A stretch of DNA of 51,855 nt from Bacillota bacterium (lineage in GTDB: Bacteria > Bacillota > UBA4882 > UBA8346), in contig JAEYRN010000085.1 of the NCBI GenBank assembly GCA_023435565.1, positions 1 to 51,855 of the forward strand, given 5' to 3'. The notes beneath the pieces are model-generated. The model saw only the letters and a list, made by a program, of their open reading frames with translations, did no database searches and was not told the DNA's origin. The position numbers and the translations under genes were made by a program. Shown here piece after piece: positions 26,953-35,437 of this stretch. Every line of letters starts with the position of its first letter. Positions within the stretch are counted from its first letter, which is position 1.

Positions 26953-27024
26953 TTAGCCACAGAGACAAAGAGGTACGGAGAAAAATTTAATGTTTTCTCT
27001 GAGTCTCTGTGTCTCTGTGGCAAA
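26953..27024. repeat. CCACAGAGAC-type inverted repeat downstream of pyrP
   Basis: Perfect 12-bp arms GCCACAGAGACA (26956-26967) and its reverse complement (27010-27021) enclose more copies of the same word with a 7-8 base period (TCTCTGA GTCTCTG). It lies between the pyrP stop and the pyr operon promoter, and could double as a weak transcription end for pyrP. No T-run follows. Confidence 0.6.
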
Positions 27025-27062
27025 ATATTACTTGTTATATCTATTTCCAATCCTGTTGTTCT

Positions 27063-28373
27063 TTAAGCATTCGCTTTTTCAGTCGGGAAAATTAAAAAGA
27101 TCAAGTTTAATAAAATTCCAAATACCGCAGCTGTTGCTATTGCCGGTAATTGGGCCCCAAACAAGGGTATCATTCCGTTTGGAAAAGCAAATGAACCACC
27201 GATTCCAATTACCAGTATGGTTGATACAATAGCTAGGTTTTTGGCCGAGAAAAGGTCAACCTTTTCCGAAATCATTAAAGCCACACCTTGAACTCCAATG
27301 ACACCGAAGAGATAAATGGAAACTCCACCAATTACAGCTCCGGGAACTGTATTTACAGCACCGGCTAGTTTACCGAAGAACGATAGGACAACAGCAAAGC
27401 AAGCGGCAAGTATTATTACCGGCACTGAAAAGTTTTTGGTGATAGCCATAACGCTATTGTTTTCTCCATAATTAGTACCGGCTGGTCCTCCAATAGATCC
27501 GGCAATGATATCGGCTATGCCGTCACCAACCAAGTTTACTCCTAATAAGCCTGCTATCGAGTACTCTTTTTTAGAACCAAGCTTTTTAGCCAGATTATTA
27601 ACGTAAAGGTCAATCTGATAAAGGTGAGCTGTGGATTCAGGGATAGTGGCAATCGCAATTGGCATGATTGCAAAAACTGCACCCCAACTCCAAACCGGTA
27701 AAGTAAAATGAGGAGCTGTTAAAATAGCGGCAGAGGTTACTTTGGAAAAATCAATAATACCCAAACCCCAACTAACAGCATAACCTACCAGAACACCAAA
27801 GAGGATCGGAAGCTGTCCTAAGGTCCCTTTTAAATAAACCGAAAAAAGAATGGTGGAAAGCAAAGTTATTACAGCAGCAGTCCAGTTTGATGAGGCACCG
27901 CTCATGGCTGCGCCTGCAAGAGCAATACCAATAACGATTGCTACGCTACCGGTAATAACCGGCGGAAGGACTTTTTCAACTTTGTCCCGTCCAAATTGAT
28001 TGATAATTAGCCCGGCAATAATAGAAATCAAACCTGAAGCAATAATACCGCATTGGGCTTGAGAAATCAAAATATCGGGAGCAATTTCTCCGAATTGTTT
28101 GACTCCTGTAATGGCAACAACAGCAGCAATATAGGAAAAACTAGAGCCATAATATAGAGGAATCCGCCCTTTGGTAATCAAAACAAATCCAATAGTTGCC
28201 AGCCCACTGGCAAAGATAGTGGTTGAAACATGAAAACCCGTTAATAATGCGACCAATACCGTTGCGGGAAACATTACCACCATTTGTTGCAATGCAAAAA
28301 AGATTAGTTTCCAGACTGGCGGGGTATCATCAGGTAAAAATCCCGTTACTTTGGTTGTTTTTTTAGGTGACAT
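27063..28373 (-). CDS. pyrP: Uracil permease (NCS2 family)
   Basis: The 436-residue protein is a membrane carrier of the uracil/xanthine NCS2 family with about 12-14 hydrophobic segments. It matches UraA/PyrP at TVLVALLTGF near the N-terminus, the IPESTAHLYQI stretch (the conserved Glu of TM8, near residue 243) and NYGENNSVMAIT, the uracil-branch signature of TM10. It imports uracil by proton symport. GGAGG precedes the ATG. It has its own promoter and PyrR attenuator, so it is switched off with the pyr operon when UMP is high. Confidence 0.95.
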   Translation of the reverse strand: MSPKKTTKVTGFLPDDTPPVWKLIFFALQQMVVMFPATVLVALLTGFHVSTTIFASGLATIGFVLITKGRIPLYYGSSFSYIAAVVAITGVKQFGEIAPDILISQAQCGIIASGLISIIAGLIINQFGRDKVEKVLPPVITGSVAIVIGIALAGAAMSGASSNWTAAVITLLSTILFSVYLKGTLGQLPILFGVLVGYAVSWGLGIIDFSKVTSAAILTAPHFTLPVWSWGAVFAIMPIAIATIPESTAHLYQIDLYVNNLAKKLGSKKEYSIAGLLGVNLVGDGIADIIAGSIGGPAGTNYGENNSVMAITKNFSVPVIILAACFAVVLSFFGKLAGAVNTVPGAVIGGVSIYLFGVIGVQGVALMISEKVDLFSAKNLAIVSTILVIGIGGSFAFPNGMIPLFGAQLPAIATAAVFGILLNLIFLIFPTEKANA

Positions 28374-28446
28374 TGTTTGGGCCTCCTATTATTTATTCGG
28401 TTACCCAATACCTTTTATGGACCTATCTAGCAACCCTGTTTCAAAT

Positions 28447-28550
28447 AAAAAAGCGCTTCGGCCCGCCGGGCAAGAAGCGCTTTGAAATATCACATCCAAA
28501 GCCTGAACTCTTACCGGCCTCACAGGGCCGCTTTAAAGAGTAACCATTTC
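28447..28550 (-). promoter_or_regulatory. PyrR attenuator leader of pyrP
   Basis: The PyrR loop GGCCCTGTGAGGCC (28516-28529, minus strand) keeps the CC and GAGG core, with its closing bases exchanged for G-C pairs. The strong terminator AAGCGCTTC...GAAGCGCTTTTTT follows (28447-28483). Confidence 0.9.
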
Positions 28551-28557
28551 TATCACT

Positions 28558-28586
28558 AGGATATAACTTATCTAATATTTTGTCAA
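28558..28586 (-). promoter_or_regulatory. Sigma-A promoter of pyrP
   Basis: TTGACA (28581-28586) and TATCCT (28558-28563) are separated by 17 bases, directly upstream of the pyrP attenuator. Confidence 0.7.
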
Positions 28587-28639
28587 TCAAAAAGATGGTT
28601 TTACCGGTAAATTACGCTAAAACTATGTATTTGTCATTA

Positions 28640-29554
28640 TTATGAAAAATCATTCCGCCAAACCTGTATTCCGGTTAGTTTTGATTTATTATGACCACAT
28701 AGATCACAACCATGACAAATAATAACCCTCTCCCGGAAAACATTTACAATGGTTTCCACAATTTCTGTCTTGTTGACGATATGAAGTACTATACTCCTTG
28801 GTGAAATAGTGATTAAGGTACTCAGTAAAAGGTCCTCGTAATCAACGTCATTGTTTAATTCGGTAAGGACACCTTGTAATTGGTCTTGATTGATAGGTTG
28901 CCTTTCTTCATCGAAAAGACAAAACCTTTGTTTGTCCTTAACCATTACATGTACCTCGTCAATTCGAGGTTCCTGGATTTCGACGAAATACCTTAATAAT
29001 CTTAAGAATTCATTATATTCCTGCTCGACCAAGTAATTCTCAACTGCTTTTTCAATAGAAATTTCCAACTCCTTAAAATAATCCTTTAAACGGAAACGAA
29101 GAAACCCTTCCAAATAAAAACAAGAGTTGGATTCCATATATTGATTGACTTCAGCTAAGATTTGGTTGTGCCGGAACAGAGTTTTGCCGATATCTCCTTC
29201 TTCGTCTAAATTACTGAGGAAAAGATATGCATTCTGAACAATTTGCTTTAATTCTTCCTTAGATAAATAATGGTATTTAGCCCGAACGATTCGACGCATC
29301 ATTTCTTTGGCGATCTCGTTCATTAATAAATCTGTAATAATGCTTGCTAAATAGTAGCGAAAAATTTTATCATGAGAAACCCGAACCACTTCGTCTGTTT
29401 CGGATACGGCACAGTCTAGAAAGAGATATTTGCCTTCAACTTTTTCATCGTATTCTACATTAATTCCTTCTCGTTTTAGAAAATTGATCTCTTTGAGAAG
29501 GTTTCCTCTGACTTCCGGGTCTATATTGAGGGTGCTGATCGTGATTCCTGACAT
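28640..29554 (-). CDS. ytxC: YtxC-family sporulation protein
   Basis: The predicted 304-residue protein matches the YtxC family of sporulation-associated proteins, whose molecular role is unknown. Recognisable parts are FLRFRLKDY and the helix-rich AVENYLVEQEYNEFLRLLRYFVEIQEP segment in the middle. The C-terminus has a closely spaced Cys motif, CHGCDLC (C280, C283, C286), which could bind a metal. I chose the ATG at 29554, which has GGAGGGG about six bases upstream, over an ATG 25 codons earlier. The gene stands alone between the tRNA and pyrP. Confidence 0.85.
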   Translation of the reverse strand: MSGITISTLNIDPEVRGNLLKEINFLKREGINVEYDEKVEGKYLFLDCAVSETDEVVRVSHDKIFRYYLASIITDLLMNEIAKEMMRRIVRAKYHYLSKEELKQIVQNAYLFLSNLDEEGDIGKTLFRHNQILAEVNQYMESNSCFYLEGFLRFRLKDYFKELEISIEKAVENYLVEQEYNEFLRLLRYFVEIQEPRIDEVHVMVKDKQRFCLFDEERQPINQDQLQGVLTELNNDVDYEDLLLSTLITISPRSIVLHIVNKTEIVETIVNVFRERVIICHGCDLCGHNKSKLTGIQVWRNDFS

Positions 29555-29693
29555 CTCGGACCCCTCCGTTCTACGACTATTATATGTGAGGCTTCTTGTT
29601 TGTATACTGAAGAACAGAGGAACAATCACTGCATCCTTCCAGCTAAAATGGTTATTTTGGAAGGCATATAATTATATGGCAAAAAAGTCATAA

Positions 29694-29720
29694 TAAAAAA
29701 AACGAGATATTAATCTCGTT
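29694..29720 (-). terminator. Terminator downstream of tRNA-Val
   Basis: The stem AACGAGAT/ATCTCGTT (29701-29720) is followed on the minus strand by a run of T residues. It lies 14 bases past the tRNA 3' end. Confidence 0.8.
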
Positions 29721-29733
29721 TAGAAAACAAAAA

Positions 29734-29810
29734 TGGTGGGGAAGGTTGGGATCGAACCAATGACCTCCACGATGTCAACGTGGCGCTCTAACCAACTGAG
29801 CTACTCCCCC
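29734..29810 (-). tRNA. tRNA-Val (anticodon GAC)
   Basis: The 77-base minus-strand sequence folds as a full cloverleaf: acceptor stem GGGGGAG with CTTCCCC, D arm GCTCAGTTGGTTAGAGC, anticodon stem CCACG/CGTGG with loop TTGACAT (anticodon GAC), TTCGATC in the T loop, and an encoded CCA end. GAC reads valine GUC and GUU codons. Confidence 0.95.
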
Positions 29811-29822
29811 GACGCAAAAAAT

Positions 29823-29851
29823 ATTTTAGCATTAAATGTAGAGGTTGTCAA
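29823..29851 (-). promoter_or_regulatory. Promoter of tRNA-Val
   Basis: TTGACA (29846-29851) and TAAAAT (29823-29828) are 17 bases apart on the minus strand, about 13 bases before the tRNA 5' end. Confidence 0.8.
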
Positions 29852-29852
29852 G

Positions 29853-29890
29853 AAAGATTAGTAATCAGGAGTCCTAACTCCTGATTACTT
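29853..29890. repeat. Perfect inverted repeat of heptad type downstream of hydA
   Basis: AGTAATCAGGAGT and its exact reverse complement ACTCCTGATTACT are separated by four bases. The words are also readable as heptads (AGTAATC AGGAGTC). It begins just past the hydA stop at 29894 and may help end the hydrogenase transcript, though no T-run is present. Confidence 0.6.
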
Positions 29891-29893
29891 ATG

Positions 29894-31678
29894 CTACTTT
29901 ATCTTCTCGTTATATATCCCTCGTTTAGTATATTTTGTGTGAAGCAACTCGTGGGATTTGTGACCCAACGGTTCTTTTAAATAATCTTGATAAATTTGAG
30001 TTATAAATGGATTTTCATGGGATTTTCTAATTTCTTTTCCTTCATCCTCCAGGTAAATGGCTTCCAAACGTTTTTTTCTAACATAATTATTGGTGGGGCG
30101 CGGCTGTCCGCCTCCGCTGATGCATCCTCCCGGACAACCCATTACTTCAATAAAATGATAAGGCGATTTCCCGTCGGCAACATCCTCCATTAACTTCTTG
30201 GCCCCCGCCAAACCGCTGGTAACCGCTATCTTAAGAGTTACACCCTTTAAAAAACAAAATTCGGGTTTAGGGTCTTCTATGGTGAGATCCGCTGTCTTAA
30301 CTTGGCTTAAACCCATAATTGGCTGGACATGTAACTGGTCGAAGGGCAACTCTCTTCCGGTAATCACTTCATATACCGTCCGTAAAGCCGCTTCCATTAC
30401 TCCACCGGAATTAGCAAAAATGTCGGCCGCACCGGTCGATAATCCCAGTGGATTGTCAAATAAAGAATCACTTAATTTGGTAAATTCGATCCCGGCATCC
30501 TTAATCATCCTAGCTAATTCCCTGGTTGTTAAAACGGCATCTACATTAGGATAACCGTTATTAACCATCTCCGGTCTGGTTATCTCAAACTTTTTAGCAG
30601 TACAGGGCATCACCGAGACAACAAAAATATCTTTCGGATCTACCCCGATTTTATCCGCATAATATGATTTAACCAATGCGCCCAACATCATGTGAGGTGA
30701 TTTACAGGTGGAGAGATGGTCTAATTGATCCGGGTAAGAATGTTCCACATATTTAATCCAACCCGGACTACAACTGGTAATCATCGGTAGGACTGCTTTT
30801 TTACCGGTAAAAGTATGTTGGATCCGTTCCAACAATTCGTGTCCTTCCTCCATAATCGTAAGATCGGCGGTAAAGTTGGTATCGAAAACGTCATCGAAAC
30901 CAATCTCTTTTAATGCAGTGACCATTTTGCCTGTAACCAAAGTTCCCGGTTCATATCCGAACTCTTCTCCCAAAGCAGCCCGAATTGCTGGTGCAGTCTG
31001 AATAACCACCCGTTTGGTTTTATCGAAAAGCGCCTTCCAAACCGAGGAAATACCATCCTTCTCTTGAAGAGCACCTACAGGGCAAACAGTGGTACACTGA
31101 CCGCAAAAAGCGCAATTTACCGAGTTTAAAGGCAATTCATCAGCGGCCCCGATAACAGTTTTAAAACCTCTTTTTTGAGCATTCAAAACTCCAATACCCT
31201 GAATTTGGTTACATACAGTTACACATCTACGGCAAAGAATACATTTAGAAGTGTCACGAATGATAGAGGGTGAAGAATCATCAATAAAGGTTTTAGAACG
31301 TTCACCTTCGAATCTGAATTCATCGATTTGAATTAGTTCTCCCAACTTTTGAAATTCACAATTCTGATTTCGAGAGCAGCTAAGACAATTACGAGGGTGA
31401 TCGGAAAGCATCAGTTCATATAATAATTTACGGGCTTGTTTCACTCTTTCCGAATTAGTACTTACCACCATTCCTTCCTTTACTTGCACCATACAGGAAG
31501 GTTGGAGGTTTTTAGCCCCTTCGACTTCAACCACACAAATTCGGCAGGAACCGATCTGGTGCACATTTTCCAAATAACAAAAATGAGGAATCAAAATATT
31601 ATTCTGTTTTGCAGCTTCAAGGATGGTCAAGTTTTCATCGGCAGTTATCTTTTTTTGGTTTATCGTCAACGTTACCAT
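29894..31678 (-). CDS. hydA: [FeFe] hydrogenase catalytic subunit HydA
   Basis: This 594-residue subunit makes or takes up H2 at an H-cluster. Order of domains: N-terminal [2Fe-2S] (C34, C45, C48, C62), a His-Cys [4Fe-4S] site (H94, C98, C101, C107), two [4Fe-4S] ferredoxin clusters (C146-C156 and C189-C199), then the H-domain with TSCSPGW (C303), MPCTAKKFE (C359) and EVMGCPGGCISGGGQP (C515, C519). In TSCSPGW a Ser takes the place of the Cys that relays protons in many [FeFe] hydrogenases. With HydB and HydC it should form a cytoplasmic NAD(P)H- and probably ferredoxin-linked complex. The ATG lies one base after the hydB stop with AGGAGG before it; an in-frame ATG 15 codons upstream lies inside hydB and is unlikely. 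Confidence 0.96.
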   Translation of the reverse strand: MVTLTINQKKITADENLTILEAAKQNNILIPHFCYLENVHQIGSCRICVVEVEGAKNLQPSCMVQVKEGMVVSTNSERVKQARKLLYELMLSDHPRNCLSCSRNQNCEFQKLGELIQIDEFRFEGERSKTFIDDSSPSIIRDTSKCILCRRCVTVCNQIQGIGVLNAQKRGFKTVIGAADELPLNSVNCAFCGQCTTVCPVGALQEKDGISSVWKALFDKTKRVVIQTAPAIRAALGEEFGYEPGTLVTGKMVTALKEIGFDDVFDTNFTADLTIMEEGHELLERIQHTFTGKKAVLPMITSCSPGWIKYVEHSYPDQLDHLSTCKSPHMMLGALVKSYYADKIGVDPKDIFVVSVMPCTAKKFEITRPEMVNNGYPNVDAVLTTRELARMIKDAGIEFTKLSDSLFDNPLGLSTGAADIFANSGGVMEAALRTVYEVITGRELPFDQLHVQPIMGLSQVKTADLTIEDPKPEFCFLKGVTLKIAVTSGLAGAKKLMEDVADGKSPYHFIEVMGCPGGCISGGGQPRPTNNYVRKKRLEAIYLEDEGKEIRKSHENPFITQIYQDYLKEPLGHKSHELLHTKYTKRGIYNEKIK

Positions 31679-31679
31679 T

Positions 31680-34600
31680 CTAAGCCCTCCTGTCACAGCG
31701 CAAGCAGCGCATTGCTTCGGCAATCGCGTTTAATTTGTGGAAACCGATAGCAACTTCGTCATAACAATTTTTTCGATTATCAGGGTCCAGATACTTCATA
31801 GTAAAACGCTCGTGTTCAACTAATTCCTTATCATCGGCCGCTTTCGGGATTTCAATCTCCTCACCGGTATTTAATTCACCCTTACCGCCAAGATATTTGT
31901 CAATAGCTTTGGCGGCATTTTTACCATCGGCAATTGCCGAAATCACTACATCCGAGCCCCGGACTACATCCCCTCCGGCAAAAACACCCTTCATCTTAGT
32001 CATTAACGAATCTTTATCGGTAACAAAGGTTCCCCATCCTGTAATCTCGACTTCATCCTTATTAATAAAGGGTAAATCCGAGTATTGGCTAACAGCCGTA
32101 ATTACCATATCGGCCTTGATTTGATATTCCGAGCCGGAGACTTCTTTTGGTTTGCGGCGTCCGCTTGAGTCAAACTCACCAAGCTCCATTTTAACGCATT
32201 CCACCGCTTCAACTGTCTTTTTGCCTACGAGCCGGACCGGGGCCACTAGGGTAATAATTTTTATCCCTTCCTCCACTGCATCCCTGATTTCTCTTGAGTC
32301 AGCCGGCATATCCTCTTCCTGCCGCCGGTATAAAATAGTAACCTCACCTGCTCCTTCCCTTAGAGCTACCCGGGCGGCATCAATAGCAGTATTACCGCCT
32401 CCGATTACTGCTACACTTGATCCGACTTTGACGTCTCTGCCTAAATTGATATCTCGCAAGAATTCCAACCCATGATAAACTCCGGCTAAGTCTTCTCCCG
32501 GTATATTAATTTTACGGGAAAATTGGGTACCGGTAGCAATATAAACGGCTTCATGTTTTTCTTTTAATTCTTGGAAGGTCAGATCTTTACCAATTTCGCT
32601 ATTTAAATGAATTTTTACACCTACCTGTTCGATCATACGTATCTCTTGTTGTAATACTTCCTTGGGCAGCCGGTACTCCGGAATTCCAAAGGCCAAAACT
32701 CCACCTGCCACCGGTTGGGATTCGTACACTTCAATGTCATATCCAAGCCGAGCTAAATAATAACCACAGGTCAAACCGGATGGCCCGGCCCCGATTATTG
32801 CAATACTCTTACCTTTTTTAGGAAATACCAAATCCATATACGGCTCATCACTTTTTAAAACCTGATCAGCCACATACCGCTTTAAGTCCGCTATTGCTAT
32901 CGATTCATCCAATTGCCCCCGTCGGCACCTGCTCTCGCAAGGATGAGTGCAGACTCGACCGCATACTGCCGGAAAGGGGTTTTCTTTCCTTACAAGATTA
33001 TAAGCATCCCGAACCCGGCCGGCGGCTATTAAGGAAACATAACCGGGAACATTTACTCCGGCGGGACAAGCATTTTGACAGGGAGAAATGAATAACTCGC
33101 TACAAACTCCGGCTCGGCAATGTTTATACTTAATATGCTCTTCGTATTCTTCCCGAAAATTCTTAATCGTGCTTATAACCGGATTTGGCGCGGTCTGTCC
33201 CAAACCACAAATAGCTGTCTCTTTAATGATTTCTCCTAATTCCTCTAAAAGTTCGATATCGCCTTCACGGCCTTTACCTTGGGTAATTCTCTCCAAGATC
33301 TCCAGCATTCTTTTGGTCCCCAACCTACAAGGTACGCATTTACCGCAAGATTCTTCCTGGACAAATTCCATAAAGAACCTGGCCACATCAACCATACAAG
33401 TATCTTCATCCATGATGATTAACCCGCCGGAACCCATAATTGCGCCTAATTTAACCAACGAATCATAATCAACCGGAGTATTTAAATATTGATTGGTTAT
33501 ACAACCACCGGACGGTCCCCCGGTCTGAGCAGCTTTAAACCGCTTGTTTCTGGGAATTCCGCCACCAATATCAAAAACGATATCTCCCAAGGTGACTCCC
33601 ATTGGCACCTCAACAATACCGGCGTTATTAATATCACCGGCTAAGGCAAACACCTTGGTCCCTTTACTTCCGGCGGTCCCAAAACCGGCAAACCAATCGC
33701 CACCGTTTAGCATAATTGCCGGAACATTAGCATATGTCTCGACATTATTAATAATGGTCGGTTTGCCAAATAACCCTTTTTGAAACGGGAAGGGAGGTTT
33801 TTGTCGAGGTTCGCCACGTTCACCCTCGATAGAAGCCATTAAAGCGGTTTCCTCTCCACAAACGAAAGCACCGGCTCCAATTCTGATTTCCAAATCAAAA
33901 CTAAATTTACTCTGTAAAATTTTATTGCCAAGTAAACCGGCTGCACGGGCTGATTCGATGGCTTTTGATAGCCTCTCGACCGCTAACGGATATTCGGCCC
34001 TAACATAAACGTAACCCTTATTAGCTCCAATCGCGTATCCCGCAATCATCATTCCTTCAATTACCGAGTGGGGATCGCCTTCCAGAAGACTCCGATCCAT
34101 AAAAGCTCCGGGATCGCCTTCATCCGCATTACAGACTACATATTTTTCAGTCCCGGGAGAGTTCATTCCCGCTTCCCACTTTACACCGGTAGGAAATCCG
34201 CCGCCCCCCCGACCGCGAAGCCCCGATTTTTTCATCTCGGCCACTACATCCATTGGAACCATTGACTTTAATATTTTACCCAGGGCTTGATAACCATCTC
34301 TTCCAATATAAGCTTCCAAAGAAGCGTAATCCATATTTCCACAGTTACGGAGAGCAATCTTTAACTGACTTTTAAAATAATCAATGTCTTTAATAAGTGG
34401 AATATATTTACCGGTTTTACTATCAAAATAGGTCTTCTCAGTCACGATATTACCGTCCACCAAATGAGAAGCTACGATTCGCGGTATATCGGCGGGATTC
34501 AATTTATTATAAAAGACTCCTTCCGGCATAACCACCATTACCGGGCCGATGGCACAAGTTCCGATACATCCGGTTTCACTTACGGTAACTTTCTCCGTTA

Positions 34601-34784
34601 ACTCCTGTTCCTTAATAGCCTTTAACAATGCATCCCGTACCTCATAACAATTGGATGAAATACAACCGGCTCCGGAACAAACTAAAATATGATAACGGTA
34701 TTTATTCAATTTTTCGTGGTAGCTTTTTTTTACCTTTAACAGATCATCATTGGTCCTGATTTTTATTTCCTTATGGTTATTCAT
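31680..34784 (-). CDS. hydB: HydB (NuoF-like) fused to GltD/NfnB-like flavoprotein
   Basis: This 1034-residue protein joins two oxidoreductases. The first 550 residues are HydB: a thioredoxin-like [2Fe-2S] domain (C36, C41, C73, C77), the NADH/FMN site GRGGGGFPTG (191-200) and the [4Fe-4S] ligands C480, C483, C486 and C526. From about residue 565 it becomes a glutamate-synthase small-subunit-like module: Fer4_20 cysteines (C569, C573, C608, C612, C616, C620), an FAD motif GAGPSG (665-670) and a second dinucleotide motif GGGNTAIDAAR (795-805). The GltD module replaces much of the usual ferredoxin-like tail of HydB. It could add an NADPH or second pyridine-nucleotide site. The ATG at 34784 has GGAGGTG seven bases upstream; the ORF opens five codons earlier without a site. 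Confidence 0.94.
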   Translation of the reverse strand: MNNHKEIKIRTNDDLLKVKKSYHEKLNKYRYHILVCSGAGCISSNCYEVRDALLKAIKEQELTEKVTVSETGCIGTCAIGPVMVVMPEGVFYNKLNPADIPRIVASHLVDGNIVTEKTYFDSKTGKYIPLIKDIDYFKSQLKIALRNCGNMDYASLEAYIGRDGYQALGKILKSMVPMDVVAEMKKSGLRGRGGGGFPTGVKWEAGMNSPGTEKYVVCNADEGDPGAFMDRSLLEGDPHSVIEGMMIAGYAIGANKGYVYVRAEYPLAVERLSKAIESARAAGLLGNKILQSKFSFDLEIRIGAGAFVCGEETALMASIEGERGEPRQKPPFPFQKGLFGKPTIINNVETYANVPAIMLNGGDWFAGFGTAGSKGTKVFALAGDINNAGIVEVPMGVTLGDIVFDIGGGIPRNKRFKAAQTGGPSGGCITNQYLNTPVDYDSLVKLGAIMGSGGLIIMDEDTCMVDVARFFMEFVQEESCGKCVPCRLGTKRMLEILERITQGKGREGDIELLEELGEIIKETAICGLGQTAPNPVISTIKNFREEYEEHIKYKHCRAGVCSELFISPCQNACPAGVNVPGYVSLIAAGRVRDAYNLVRKENPFPAVCGRVCTHPCESRCRRGQLDESIAIADLKRYVADQVLKSDEPYMDLVFPKKGKSIAIIGAGPSGLTCGYYLARLGYDIEVYESQPVAGGVLAFGIPEYRLPKEVLQQEIRMIEQVGVKIHLNSEIGKDLTFQELKEKHEAVYIATGTQFSRKINIPGEDLAGVYHGLEFLRDINLGRDVKVGSSVAVIGGGNTAIDAARVALREGAGEVTILYRRQEEDMPADSREIRDAVEEGIKIITLVAPVRLVGKKTVEAVECVKMELGEFDSSGRRKPKEVSGSEYQIKADMVITAVSQYSDLPFINKDEVEITGWGTFVTDKDSLMTKMKGVFAGGDVVRGSDVVISAIADGKNAAKAIDKYLGGKGELNTGEEIEIPKAADDKELVEHERFTMKYLDPDNRKNCYDEVAIGFHKLNAIAEAMRCLRCDRRA

Positions 34785-34802
34785 CCTGTACACCTCCATC
34801 CT

Positions 34803-35303
34803 TTAGTAGTACTTTTCAATCAGAGACTGTAATTTGTCCGGGTTTACCTGTTTAAAGACCTGATCATTAATTGTGATGGCAGGAGCTAATCCGCAGGCCC
34901 CGATGCATCTCATAACCTCCAAGGTAAACTTGCCGTCGGATGTGGTTTCTCCGATTTCAATATCTAAAATATCCTTAAGTTTTTCCAAGATTTTCTTGCC
35001 GCCCCTAACATAGCAAGCAGTTCCCAAACATACCTTGATCGTGTATTCACCCCGAGGCTTGGTTGAAAAGAAAGAATAGAAGGTGGTGACCCCATAAACC
35101 TTAGAGAGGGGTAAATCTAATTTGGCGGCAATAAATTGTTGCAGTTCCAAAGAAAGATAGCCGTAGATGCCTTGTGCCAAATGCAAAATCTGGATCAAAT
35201 TACCTTCCCGATCTTTGTACTCCTCAATTACTTGGTTAATTCGTTCCAATTTTTCCTGTTCGGTTTCGGACTGACATTGGCAATGTTTAACCTGTTCTTT
35301 CAT
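34803..35303 (-). CDS. hydC: Hydrogenase subunit HydC (NuoE-like, [2Fe-2S])
   Basis: The 166-residue subunit resembles NuoE, the 24-kDa complex I protein. It has a helical N-terminal half and a thioredoxin-fold [2Fe-2S] site with cysteines in CLGTACYVRGG and MRCIGACGLAP. In trimeric hydrogenases HydC passes electrons between the HydB flavin and HydA. I chose the ATG at 35303, which has GGAGGA six bases upstream; a GTG two codons earlier is unlikely. It opens the hydC-hydB-hydA operon. Confidence 0.95.
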   Translation of the reverse strand: MKEQVKHCQCQSETEQEKLERINQVIEEYKDREGNLIQILHLAQGIYGYLSLELQQFIAAKLDLPLSKVYGVTTFYSFFSTKPRGEYTIKVCLGTACYVRGGKKILEKLKDILDIEIGETTSDGKFTLEVMRCIGACGLAPAITINDQVFKQVNPDKLQSLIEKYY

Positions 35304-35366
35304 GAACACTCCTCCAAACCCCGAAAATTACGGGCATCTAATTTTTAAACTCAGAGAGGATCGTGA

Positions 35367-35384
35367 TTGTTTTCTCTTTCACAA
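35367..35384 (-). promoter_or_regulatory. Possible Rex (NADH/NAD+ sensor) operator before hydC
   Basis: The minus strand reads TTGTGAAAGAGAAAACAA. The left half matches the Rex consensus TTGTGAAnnnnTTCACAA fully; in the right half four of seven positions match. It lies between the predicted promoter and the hydC start, a fair place for a repressor block. Rex control of fermentative hydrogenases is well known, but this site is imperfect. Confidence 0.35.
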
Positions 35385-35407
35385 ACTAACTACTTAAAAA
35401 ATTTCAC

Positions 35408-35437
35408 ATTCTTTTGCATTTAAACTAAGTAGGTCAA
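35408..35437 (-). promoter_or_regulatory. Likely promoter of hydCBA
   Basis: TTGACC (35432-35437) and AAGAAT (35408-35413) are separated by 18 bases on the minus strand. The rest of the 300-base gap between larE and hydC is very AT-rich and holds no gene I can see. A weak hairpin AAATTAGG/CCTAATTT (35594-35622) overlaps the larE stop and may end that transcript. Confidence 0.5.

Noticed and set aside
31679..31723. Fifteen-codon N-terminal extension of hydA
   Set aside because: It lies inside hydB; the ATG at 31678 has a proper AGGAGG site and begins at the conserved [2Fe-2S] domain.
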